From the NCBI GenBank assembly GCA_963930655.1, contig OZ005610.1:12281001-12345000 (forward strand): a stretch of 64,000 nt of DNA, written 5' to 3'. Made by a program: the position numbers and the translations under genes. Every line of letters begins with the position of its first letter. The stretch's first letter is position 1. The notes beneath the pieces were generated by a model. That model did no database searches. It was given only the letters and a program-made list of their open reading frames with translations, and had not been told where the DNA came from. Source of the stretch: Myrica gale. Taxonomy: Eukaryota > Streptophyta > Magnoliopsida > Fagales > Myricaceae. Below are positions 45,165 to 56,459 of this stretch, one piece after another.

Positions 45165-46640
45165 TTTATTTTTGCATATCATTCTTGAATATTTCATTGC
45201 TCTGGCTGGTTAAAAAACAAAGAGCCAAGGGATTTGTAGTTTACAATAAAAGCAAAGCCAACAAAAATATAATTGGAACTCCTGAAGAAGTCAGCAGTGT
45301 ACAAGGTGTCTCTCATACAAAAAAAGAATTGGAACTCCTCAAGAAGTCCATATCTGTTTCTTTGATAATATGGAAAATGAAAAGTACTTTTTTAAAACAG
45401 TTAATATCTGTTTGTGATAGTATACTATTTGTTTGGTCTTGAAACCGAACATCTCTAGTTGTTTAACATATACAAGTGTAGCTGATTGGTTTAAAGAAAG
45501 GGTAAACAGGTTGATCGATAGTGAATAAAGCAAGGCTGCATCAAGGAAGATGATGTTGTTGAGGGATGCGTATTATGACCAACAAGCATCGGAAAGGTGC
45601 AGAAGAAATACCAACTTAAACAACAAGATGACCGAGTGATGCAACTTACCCAAGAACTTTAGTCTAAGTGATGTTTAAATGCATGCGTTGTTTGAGAACC
45701 TTTTTACTACAGTCGTAGAACGTTTTTTTTTGTCCAATTAAATGTTTTATCAATGGCGACCAAATATTCAAAACAATTGAAGAAGCTGTTGTCGTCCGAA
45801 AAAATATTGTAACAACCAACAAAGGAGACATTTTTCCTAAGATTTTTGAAGCCAATGATATAAATGCTTATGCGGGCATTGATTTCACAAGAAAAGTATG
45901 TTACTGGCAGATTGTGAGCGGCCACTAATGAAAGCTTGCAACAAAAAGATTTGGTAGGAAAATATTCTTGGGTAAGGTGCATCACTCAGTCATCTGCAAT
46001 GGTCACAATGGAACCAAATGAAGAAGCGTATCTTTCAATTGATAATCTCCTTTGATGTTCGCTTCAATCAGAATCTTTGAATTGTTCAGGGGCTCAAACC
46101 ATGAAAAGCACAAGCAAAATCTTCTAGACTCGTGCAGATACTACTACTCATGATCTATTCTGAGAGTGAGAGTGTGTACTGTAATTTGCCAAGGAAGAAT
46201 TCTTAAGAGTATACGACAGCTAGAAAAACTAGTAAACTACTGCAACAGACCTACATAGTTGTCATTTTACAAGCATGTATGTATTTTCTCTTTAAATTTT
46301 AAACATAAGAGCCTCTTAGGGGGAGTGAGTAGTTCATCATTTTCGTATTTACCGGGGTGCAACGATCTCTTCAGTTTGAACTTGGAGACTGGAGTAGTCT
46401 TCAATCTACACAAGTGAATACCTGTTAACGCAATTTCGAAATCATAAACTAGCTCTTTTCACATTTTCATTACAAAGGGCTTGAAAAACAAATCTGCTGT
46501 TCTTACATTTACTGCAAGAGACATACCAACATATCTTCTGAATTGAAGCTTCAAATATTCCGTATACTACAGATAATTGTTCACCTGATATAAGTGAAAC
46601 GTCTTTACTATTAATTTTTTTTATAAGTAACATACAATAA
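45165..46640. other. Intergenic, 3' flank of the COL13-like gene
   Basis: No gene was recognised. A weak direct repeat (ggaactcct.aagaagtc) occurs near 45.27 and 45.33 kb. The tail of the COL13-like transcript probably ends near 46,620, where an A/T-rich stretch follows the stop codon by about 70 bp. Confidence 0.4.
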
Positions 46641-46691
46641 GCAACCTAGGATCATCAATCCTGACATCACAACTGCATGCCTAACAGTTTG

Positions 46692-49600
46692 TTAGGAATT
46701 CATCTTGGCAAAACGCCCCTTGATTCTTATCCTGCTTTCTGCCCGAACCTTCCTTGACTCATACCTAACGTGCTTCTCATACCTGTTGTTTCCACATAAT
46801 GATTGTCATTATACAAATCCCTAAGGTAACCATAAGATAAAACATTCGAAGCATTCAAATAAGTGAATCCCATTCAAATAAGTGAATCCTGGACTCTTGT
46901 TTATTAGCAACAGAATCCTAACCTGATGAGAATAATTTGCAATTGGAGAGCATGAGGTATTTGGCATGCCTATTGATGCACGTTTGAGCCTTTATACAGA
47001 GTGATATACAACCCCAATTGCAACCAGACAGAAAAGATCTCAAAATTTTCCTCCCCCTATTCTCAACTTCCCAATCAATGTAAAATTCCAGGTCATCATA
47101 AAACAGTTCAATAGTTCTTAAAATCTCCAAAAGCTAAGAATATTCTTAAAATCTCAAAAAGCCTATTATACTTATAAAAATAAACTCTGAAATGAAAAAA
47201 AGATTCAGGACACATTTTTTATAATCCGTTTAGACTGAGGAAAATCGCATTCAATGATAGTTCCAATGGAGGTCCCAATGTGCCTGAGGAAAGCAGGGGT
47301 GGAATCGCAAAGAGGAACACCATGCCATTGCACCCACATGGGAGCAGTAACCAAATCCACTTCTTGCCAGGATACGCCTATAGGCCACCTTCTGTGGATT
47401 ATGATATTCCAAGCTAAATCCCAAGCTTCTCCGAATCGAGTAGAAATAGGAACTGGTTGGAGTGCAGATCTTCTATCTGCAAGTTGGGTGGAAAGGACCA
47501 AGCTCGGAAAATCAATTCTTACAAGACCTGGGGGCTGATCTTTTTTCCGAAATCACCCATCCCACCAGGACCATTTCTGGCGCTTCATCCGCTTGAGGAG
47601 TCTCTCCCCAGTACTAGGCGTGTGCTCTTCTCGCTTAGTTCTTCCGTTTGGTGATCCAGTTGGTCTACCTCTTGTTCAAATGTGGGGGAACAGGGTCTGG
47701 GGGGCGGCGAGAATGAGGGGGGGTTTCTCAGTGAGGTTAGTGGTGGTATTCTCATGAGTAGGGTTGGCAGTTTGAAAGGAGGGGTCGAAGAAAGGTGGGA
47801 GAGGAGAGATGGAACAGTGGGATTTTGTGGGGGGCCGGAGTGGGGATATATTTGGGGACGTTTGGAAGGGAGAGTTCGGGGGCATTGCAGGGGGGAGGGA
47901 GAGAGAGAGAGAGGACGAGTGTGAAGGATTCAGAGGGAACAACTGGAGGTGCAGATAGGGGGAAGGGGGTGAGAGAGGACCCTAAGGCAGGAAGGAGGCG
48001 TACTTGAGAGAGTTTCACAAAAGGAAATGGGTGATCTACTCGTTCTCAACTATTATGACTTCATGCGATTCAGGACACATTTAGAATCAAGAAAAGTCAA
48101 CATTTATGTGAGGTGGTAAAAAAATTATCATTCCACCTTATACTCAAATCACAGCTTATGTAGAAGAAAACATGACAACATTCCAATTTCCCAATCACAG
48201 AACATGCCACTTCAAAGCTAATGAAAATCGAGAAAAATTTAGACATCTTACAAATATTTTGAAGTCATTTTAAGTTTTGGAGAATGTTAAATGGTTCATA
48301 ATTGAATACTCAGCAATTGAAGGAGGTAAAAGTTTTGTAGTTCTACGCAAAGGGTGGTGATTATACCTCCTTGCTTTCTTCTTCTCCTTGTACCGTGTGA
48401 TTGCAGAGTCCCTTTCCAGGTTGTTCAACTCGTGCGAAGCCACCCTTGGAAGGGGTGATGAGTTCTCTGATCTAATGGGAGGTCGCAATTTGAATTCAAT
48501 AAGATCATTGTTTTGGCTGACCCCGGCACCAATATCTGACTGTTTTTCAGGAACCACAGGAGTCTCCTCAAGGTACCTTCTTTTTGATGAATTAGAAACA
48601 CAAAGTTGATTTGAAGCCTCACCACTATCTCTACTCCAGTTAAATGCACTGGCCTGCAAGACAGCGGAATATTTTACATTTCTAGAGATAATACGTGATA
48701 GCAATTATCTAGAACGAAAGATTGCAAAACTTTAGCGCTCAAAAAAGAGAGTGGTTGATTATCTACATGTTCTTCCAAACCTTTACTTGAAGATTTCAAT
48801 AGGTGAGCAAATGAGATAAGTGACAGGCTAGGAAAGGACAAACACAGAAAGTATAAGACCTATCTGTAAATGAATTGACTACTTCTTTCACGATTTTGCA
48901 AGTCAGACTAATGTCCAGATGCTCTGGATGAAATTGAGAAGTTTGTGTAGACTGGTGTAATGAAGCAAAAGATCATCCCAGAAAATAGGAACCGAACTAA
49001 GATTGGAAACACTAATTCTCATAGAAAATTCAACTACTATACCCACTATGGCTGACCAGAAGAGTGGTGGTACTCACTATTGAAGAAAAGAGAGGAAGCA
49101 TATTGCTAAGAGTTATACTGAACAAATTAGTCATTTGACACGTTCCGATAAGAGTGGAAGCATATTGCTAATGTTGAAATGGACATTCTGGTCATTTGAA
49201 GATTGAGGAGCTCCACTCCGCTCCGTCTAAGGAGGAAACTGTTGAAATGGACATTCTTGTCATTTGAAGATTGAGGAAATTGCCACGAAAAAAAGAAGAT
49301 TGAAGAAATTGATGACGTGTAACTTAAAACCTGTTTTTGTTACATGTAAATTTGGAGGAAGAGTGAAATGTTCTTGATTGAGACTTCAATATGTTTTCCA
49401 TGCATGCTATGGATAAGGTGGGTAAGTTAAATGGCTTTGGTGAAGGGAAGTGGATAGGAGCTCTGTTTGTGTTGCAAAATGGGATGCCTCCCGTGAATTA
49501 CATAATCACGAGAAGCTTATAACAGTTGAATCAACTACAGCGGGAGCTTTTGAGAAGACTTTATAACTGAAGTTGGATCAACACGAGTACTAGCAAGAAG

Positions 49601-52600
49601 TTATAATTTTACCCACCTAACAGTTCACTAGACATAGGAAAGATGTATGATGATGACATTCGGTTGACATTGATGGTATTGCCTTCCTGTGTGGTCAGCC
49701 ATTTCCATAAAAGAATCGATGGAATAAATAGATGACAATTTCAAATTTTTAAAATGGGGAAACTCGGGTATTAAATTTTTGACATTAAAATTTGGGTCTA
49801 GAAGTAAAATCGTATAAAAGAACAAGAGGTTGTTATCATTTTCTTTTAATAATGGATTTGTTTGGAATACACCTAATTTTTTCCTTTCAAGCTGAAAGCA
49901 TCTTTCATGTAAATCAGTCTTCTTGGATCAGATTGATTGTTGTTGCGAGTGTGTTTGTTTGTTATATTTTCTTAACCAACTTACAACTAGGTTGTGGCTC
50001 CACAAGATAGTGTCGAAGTTGATTTTGGTGTCTGACAGAGTAGATATGGTTATCGTTTTCACAAGTGAGTGTATAGGGTGCCTGGATAGTTTGAAAAATC
50101 AATCCAGCATGGAATCCTTTCATAATTGAAATGGAAATATGACGGATCACACAGAAAGCCGCACAAATGATCTGAAAGAAATGGTCCAGAGCAAAACAGG
50201 GGACTGGCGAACTCCCATGAATTCTTGCCCCATCTTCTATATGGTAGTCTTAAAGGACAGGCTCTCAGCGGCTCCCATAATAGAGGAAAGTAACTCTTAT
50301 TGTTTGCTAAGGGAGCAAAGGACAGCATCAGGGTCTTGGTGGTAGCACATGATACTTGATAGATTTGAAAGCCTCCAATAATGGAATGCATAACTGATAT
50401 GATGATAGGCTCACACTTAAGAGACAAACTGTGTGTATATATATGTAAATGTGAGAATGTCATGTGGTTAAGAGTCACAATAGATAGCAGTCATAAGTGA
50501 GTGAGTGATATAACGCAATTGAACATCAACGCATAGGTAAGGTGGTATCTACACCTGCTATACGAAGGGTTTATTTGGAGGCTTCTCCTAATCCCTCATA
50601 GACTTCCACAACAAACTTTGACGTATTACATTGTCATTTTTAGGTCTCTGACCTCATTTTAGTATAAGAAACTTGGGAGTAAGAAAATATGAGATGTCCA
50701 TTGGGTGATCTGATTTTTCACAAGAAATGAGATCGTCATAACAGTGTTACTTCATCAAGTGACAAAGGACCATCTCTTATTTTATGTCCCAAGTGCAAAA
50801 TTATAGCTTATTACTTTTCATGCCGACTAAATGGCGATGGCCTCCAGAATCCACCATAAGGTGGGTTAACAGTTCAAATATGGTGCAATGGTATGTAAGA
50901 TGATCCACTTATGAAACTGCTAGTTTAAATTTAAAAGAATCACTGTAAAATAACTTACAACCAGTGGCGGATCCAGGAATGTAATGGAAGGGGGGCAAAC
51001 TCTTAATGAAAAATGACAAAAAATTTTTTTTACTATGTAATGCAAAAAAATGTCTTAAAAGTTAAAAAAAAAAAAAATCCTAGAAAGACTAACACGAGGA
51101 CTGAAATATTTACCACTTTGTGTGAATAAAAATAACATGATCTCGCAACAGATTTATTTTTCAAACAAGAAGAAACTAAAATTAAAACTAGCAAAATTTC
51201 TATAAATTCCATACTGCACTACATAGTAGAATAATGAATAAAAGCTAAGAAAAAATTACCAATTGAAAGGAACTAAGCACATAACATTTTTGAATTGAAG
51301 GCCTACATGACAATTCAAAGATACTAAGAGCTAATAGCAAATTAAAAGGAACTAAGTACATTATAAGCTTATTAAGACAATTCTACTAGGAAAATGAAAC
51401 ATAGCTTAAATATTCAAAAGCACAGATCAAGTACTTAGAGGAAATAAAAAGAGCAAAAAACGATGGTCTCCTTCTAATCTTGATGAGTAAGATAGCCCAA
51501 TTCTCCTCTTGCCTTCTATAAGCCCCAAAAGATCAAATCGTGTTTCCCTTTTTGCTTACACGAATCAGAATTCAGAAATTTGATTCGAGTTGGTATGTGA
51601 GTGATTGTATTGACTGTATCTAGGTTTTTACAACAAATATCTTCTGCTTAGAAAGATTGCAAATTCAAGAATTCTCTATCAGTACTTAATTCATCAAAAT
51701 TTCATCACATGAATTCAATTAAAATTTCATCACAAATTCATGAATTTTCTATCCGGTTCACAATATATTCAATAATCCTAATCTACTAATTAAATTTCAT
51801 CACAAATTCATGAATTCTCTATCCGGTTCACAATAAATTCAATAATCCTAATCTGCTAATTAAATTTCATCACATAATTCATCAAAATTTAAAATAAATT
51901 TCATCACTAATTGAAAAATAAACAGAGTTACAAAGAGACTTGAGTTGAGAGAGTACTTGGAGGCTGGAGAGAGAGAGCTGGAGATAGAGAGAGAGAAAGA
52001 GTTGTGGTCCTGTGGAGGAGGAGAGAGGGACAGAGAGGGAGAGAGAGAGCTCAGCCGGCATTCTGTTGACTGTGGAGGTCCGGAGGAGGAGAGGCAGTCG
52101 GTAGAGTGATAGAGGACTAGAGGCTGGCGTTCTGTAGAGGCAGAGTGAGAGGAGAGAGAGAGACGGAGGCTAGCATCGGGAGGTGGGGAGCAGAGTGAGA
52201 GAGGCTGGGCTGTGGGCGTCAGGGAGAAAAGGGGGGGAAATTGAAGTTGTTAGAGAGGGAGGGGAGGATGGCGCCGAATTAACTAAAAAAAAGGCCAAGG
52301 TGAAATGCGTATTTTACCCTCTGTTGATTTAAAAAAAAAAAAATTGGACCGGCTAGGTTGGCCTGGGCGCCTGGGTTTGAAGGGGGGCTGGCTTCAGGGC
52401 CTGGGTCTAAGGGGGCAGCCCATATAAAAAAATCCAAAAAAAAAAAAAAAATTTTAAGAGATTTTTCAGGCAATGGGGGGCGGCTGCCCCCCATTGCCCC
52501 TAGCTGGATCCGCCTGTGCTTACAACAAAGCATCTAAATCTTGCCTATTTCTACACCTTCAGCTAAACTCATCAAAGAGGAGAAGAACGAAAGATGATGA

Positions 52601-54138
52601 TGCTATACAAATAAAATGGCAAGATCAAATAACGGGTGTTATGGGAAGATACGCAAGAAAGATACTTAAGCATGAAAAACCAGCGATGTAGCAAAGCATG
52701 AGAAATTTGCAGGGTATCAAAAGCAAAAAACTGTACCCCAAAGACGGGAAATACAAGTGGTTCTCCCTCATTTGCAACGCCTATATGTCCTGGCTGCACA
52801 TCTTGTTCAGGAACCAACTGCTTGAAGCCGGTGCGGGGTTCAGCATCGATGTCTTCACTATTCAAGTTGGGTTCAATCTTTGCCACTTCACGAAGCTGGG
52901 CAAGTATTTCTTCCTTGTATTGCCCACAAGCAGCATTACGATTCTGAGAAAACAATAGTCTGAACCAAGTCAATAGCTATTTGACATCTCAGAGAAATCC
53001 AGATCCAGGAAAAAGGGTTCTAGACTTGTGAAGGCTTTACTCTCAACGAAAATTGGATAAATATCAATGAAAGAACCTAACAATCATCAGATAGATCTTT
53101 TATAAACGTGACATTGTTAAGCATATTACCAAAAGATTAAGAATCATAATTTTCAATCTTAAAACTTTGAAACTCACGAGGACCCCATAAGTGAAAGACG
53201 TAAACTTGGTCTAATAGAGGAAACTGCAAAAAAAGAAAAGAAAAAAAAAGTTAATTCAAAAAGCAGAAAATACACTCCTTATATACCAATCTTTGTTTCC
53301 CCTGCTTTTCTATTCCTCACCAGGGAAACAACTAGTAAGAACCAGAAGGACCAATTAGTGATTCGACTCAGGAAGATAAGAAATACCGATAGCTTGATAA
53401 TAAGGATTTAATTGGTCAAGCCTAATAAAGCTCCTAGACATGGTAGTTCGCTTCTGTGGGTTCATTCCCCCTGCTCTGCCCCCGCCTGATGTTTGAGACT
53501 TACCCAGAAAAAATAAAAACAATTAGGATAACAGAAGAAACTGAAGAACCAATTACGAAATTCACCTTAGGAAGAGGAGGAACTCCCATAGGGTGAAAAT
53601 CATGTTCCGAATTCGTCGAACCAATTAAATCGTCAAGACTCAAAAAATGAGGAGCATCCCAAACCAAAAAATCCGAAAACCCTTCAAAACCATCACCTTC
53701 ACCATCACCATCACCACCACCACCACCACCACTATCATCGCTCATAAACAGAGATTTATAACTAACATCCTCAAACCCAACAATAGTCATCAATTCGCTC
53801 ATGGAGGGACATCCAGCGAACCCCTCGAGCGGCCTCCGATTATGAGCCGGTGAAAGCGACAGGTTGTGGCGTTCCCAGTCGCAGTTCTGGCAAAGAACAG
53901 AGCTCTCAGTGGAGCAGAAAATCGAAGCTGGGGAGGAGTCACAGACGTCACATAGCAGTGAACGAGTGTGCTTGGAGAAGAGCTGGTTGGTCGAATGGAC
54001 CTCCCTGTCGCAGAGGAAGCAAAGCTTTGCTGAGTCGGCTCGACAATAGAGAATAGCCGTGGCGTCTGAACAATAGTCGCAGAGACGCTTTTGGGGTTTC
54101 ATGCTTCGGTCTTGTGGATGACCTGAGGAATCAATCAT
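46692..54138 (-). CDS. CONSTANS-like zinc finger protein, COL13 type
   Basis: Four exons join in frame: 54138-53566, 52943-52737, 48653-48367 and 46782-46692, about 385 residues. Residues 20-57 form a B-box ([20 protein letters not shown]); 63-102 a second, diverged zinc finger ([14 protein letters not shown]). This pair, the RRP.EGF.GCPS motif and the [17 protein letters not shown] junction are typical of group III COL proteins (COL13-15). The last 45 residues are a CCT domain ([20 protein letters not shown], ending in GRFAKMNS) split by intron 3. COL proteins are nuclear regulators; Arabidopsis COL13 affects hypocotyl growth. ATG at 54138 is the first in frame; upstream codons are non-ATG. 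Residues 137-150 are a glycine/aspartate run from a triplet repeat. Introns 2 and 3 hold a hAT element and an L1 fragment. Confidence 0.9.
47218..48066 (-). mobile_element. L1-type LINE insertion, 5' part only, in COL intron 3
   Basis: An 849 bp insert is flanked by identical 16 bp gattcaggacacattt copies (47202-47217 and 48067-48082). On the minus strand it starts with a GC/CT-rich leader, then a broken ORF1 with the DUF4283-like [12 protein letters not shown] motif, and ends in attataaaaa. ORF2 is wholly absent. Normal LINE truncation loses the 5' side; this one kept the 5' side and lost the 3' side. It reads in the same direction as the host gene. Confidence 0.78.
48700..50960 (-). other. 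COL intron 2, part without recognised elements
   Basis: AT-rich intron sequence. A 37 bp word (starting gttgaaatggacattct) occurs at 49,173 and 49,241, 68 bp apart. Nothing else was recognised. Confidence 0.5.
50962..52518. mobile_element. Tip100-like hAT element C, 1.56 kb, in COL intron 2
   Basis: Left end cagtggcggatccaggaatg, right end (inverted) cacaggcggatccagctagg, flanked by identical cttacaac copies (50954-50961 and 52519-52526). The right side has the G-rich palindrome ggggggcggctgcccccc. GA-rich stretches fill 51.95-52.25 kb. No transposase. It enlarges the second intron of the COL13-like gene, which still splices in frame in my model. Confidence 0.9.
51722..51873. repeat. 70 bp tandem repeat inside element C
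   Basis: Two full copies and the start of a third (aaatttcatcacaaattcat..., ctatccggttcacaata) are spaced exactly 70 bp apart. Confidence 0.85.
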
Positions 54139-54700
54139 TCCTTGCTCCGGTACAATGAATTGTGGGTTTTGCAGCCCTTTTATCTCTTTCTTCGACACTT
54201 CAACTCAAGTACAAGAAGGAGAAGAAGAAGAAGAATCTATCATTTATAGCTCTTCTTAGTAATGGTCTAATCCCTTGTATTGCTTGCTTCAAAGAAGGAG
54301 AAGGAGATGATAAGGATGATTAAGAAGAGCAATAAGAAAATGGGTGGCTTTGAATGTAGCTTTGGAAAACAGCGCTGAGGAGCATATCTTCATAAAACGA
54401 CTACACGAGAGAGAGATAGAGAGAGAGACTTGTTGAGCAAGAAGTATCTTGAAAGGGGTAGTTGATATTTGTTTTTTTCCCTTCTCTGTTTTTACCCTTT
54501 TTCATATTTGTTCTCTGAAAAGGTGAAAGAGTTCTTTTTAGTACTTATCGACTTTTCGATTTGGTAGTCTGTCCACTGAATCAGAAGCTTCAGATCGCAA
54601 ATTTATCGCCTCACAGTACTCTGAACCTCTGTTTTTGTTCTTTTCCCTCTTTCTGGGCTGTCTGTCGTTTTTATTTACTGGAATGGCTTTTAGACTTCCA
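54139..54700 (-). promoter_or_regulatory. 5' flank of the COL13-like gene
   Basis: The region contains GA/CT microsatellites near 54,405-54,430 and AG-rich leader-like sequence at 54,200-54,320. No TATA box was clear. Confidence 0.35.
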
Positions 54701-56459
54701 CACGAGTCGTGTGATGCATGGCTTCAGGATAGGCTAATGAAAAGCAGTCCCTACTCCCTTGGCTAGTCAACCCCAAAGGCTAGGGATAGCCACGGAGTTC
54801 TTTACCCCTGACAACCATTTGGCTTGGGAACTACCGATGCCAAATTTCGGTCCCAGTAGCCAGTGGGCAACAAGAATCGTCTATGAAGTTTACGTTTGTT
54901 CTGTTGTTTCATATTTCAAAACATTTTTTACTCACATTTTCATCCATTTCAGTACTTTTCATCCATTTCAATAATTTTTTATAAATTCCAATAACTTTTA
55001 ACACACTTCTTATTAATCTCAAAAAAATCTACACTACTTTAAAAAAAATACAAACACGAAGAAAAATCTCAAAACTTAAATCAAACATAACTCATTTCCG
55101 TAAAATCTTTTCACTGTTAGGACGGTCCATTTTTCAACTCATTTCCGTAAAATCTTTTCACCGTTAGGATGGGCCATTTTTCTTACCAAAGCTGATATTT
55201 AAGTCTGTGGGGGCGCCACAGTGCCACACAGCCTAAGGCGCTAGCCTTCGTAGCAAGGCAAGGTTGAATCATCAAAGAAGCGAATAGCATCTGTACCTTC
55301 TAGTGGGGTCCTCTTCTTCCTTCACTGCATCAACCACTTAGCCCTCTTCATGTAGGTAGGACGAGGTCAAATTTGCCGAGGAAGTTTGAAATACGAAACA
55401 TTTCTCCATCCTCGTAAGTCATCGCTAACGTCAGTTGTAGCTCATTCCATGAATGTGACCAATTTACACGAATTCATCTGAAGTCGACAGACGACTTGTA
55501 CCACCATTAGAGGTGGGCCCAAACGCGAAGCAGATCTCTTGCCCAGGGATGCCCGTTAATCGTCAAAGATTGCCATTTTCCATGACTCCGTATTCGTAGC
55601 TCAAGTAGTTTTTTTTTTTTTTCATTTTTGTTGAAAGAATCGTCTAAGTTCACTTGTCAATCTTATTCTATGGACAAAATAGCTGACAAAAGCATTAAAC
55701 TTCAAAATACCATTCTTGGGTACGGGCAAAGATAGGACCAGGCATCAACCTTCGCCTGATGGAAGCGTTTTTCTCTTCTTCCAAGCCGCTACCAGGGTAT
55801 CAGTAGCTAATGTCTGACCGACATCCCACCCTGTTTTGATCGGGGGAAATACATACATGCAGGCAATATGATCCATCTTCAAGTTTTGCCTCGTTGGAAA
55901 GCTCAAATCTCAATCACCATGGAGTACCCAAAATGATGTGCTGCTAACAGAGTCACTTGGTCCTACTACACAAGGCAAACAATAGCAAACAGCCAGCTTA
56001 AAAAGGGTTTTATTTTTCTGGATGAATTTGTCAAGAAAACCTTTGGATGAGGTAAAATCAGCCATCATGCGCAATTCAGTCCCCCATAAAGAACCATGGC
56101 ATTCCAGTCACCCCGCGTACAATCATGAACATTATTAAAAGACCGACCAGAAAATAAAATAGGATTGCACAACCGACACTAAAGGTACCTAATTTAATAG
56201 ATTGTAGGAGTACCTTTGTGAGAAGGCCCTTTGGGTCCTGCTCTTTTGTCCAGAAAAACCTCAAGACTCGAAAATCTGAGCTGTTTGAATTCTCTTGTTC
56301 TCACCAACTTTTTGAGGCAATACATATCTCATGTAGGTGCAATATTATAACAGCTTGAAAGGATCTATGCAAACTAGTCGATTACAAAAGCAGAGCATTG
56401 CCTCATATAACCAAAAGAGTACTGTTGTTGTAAACCAACTTTGCTGATCAGCTTACATC
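54700..56459. other. Intergenic between the COL13-like and MIEL1-like genes
   Basis: A Tourist-like MITE is probable at 54,888-55,091 (ends gtttacgtttg / gttatgtttg). A 46 bp unit (aactcatttccgtaaaatct...) is repeated in tandem at 55,089 and 55,136. The rest holds nothing recognised; the last few hundred bases probably include the 3' UTR of the MIEL1-like gene. Confidence 0.45.

Noticed and set aside
53647-54056. Plus-strand open frames over COL13-like exon 1
   Set aside because: They are shadows of the minus-strand B-box exon.
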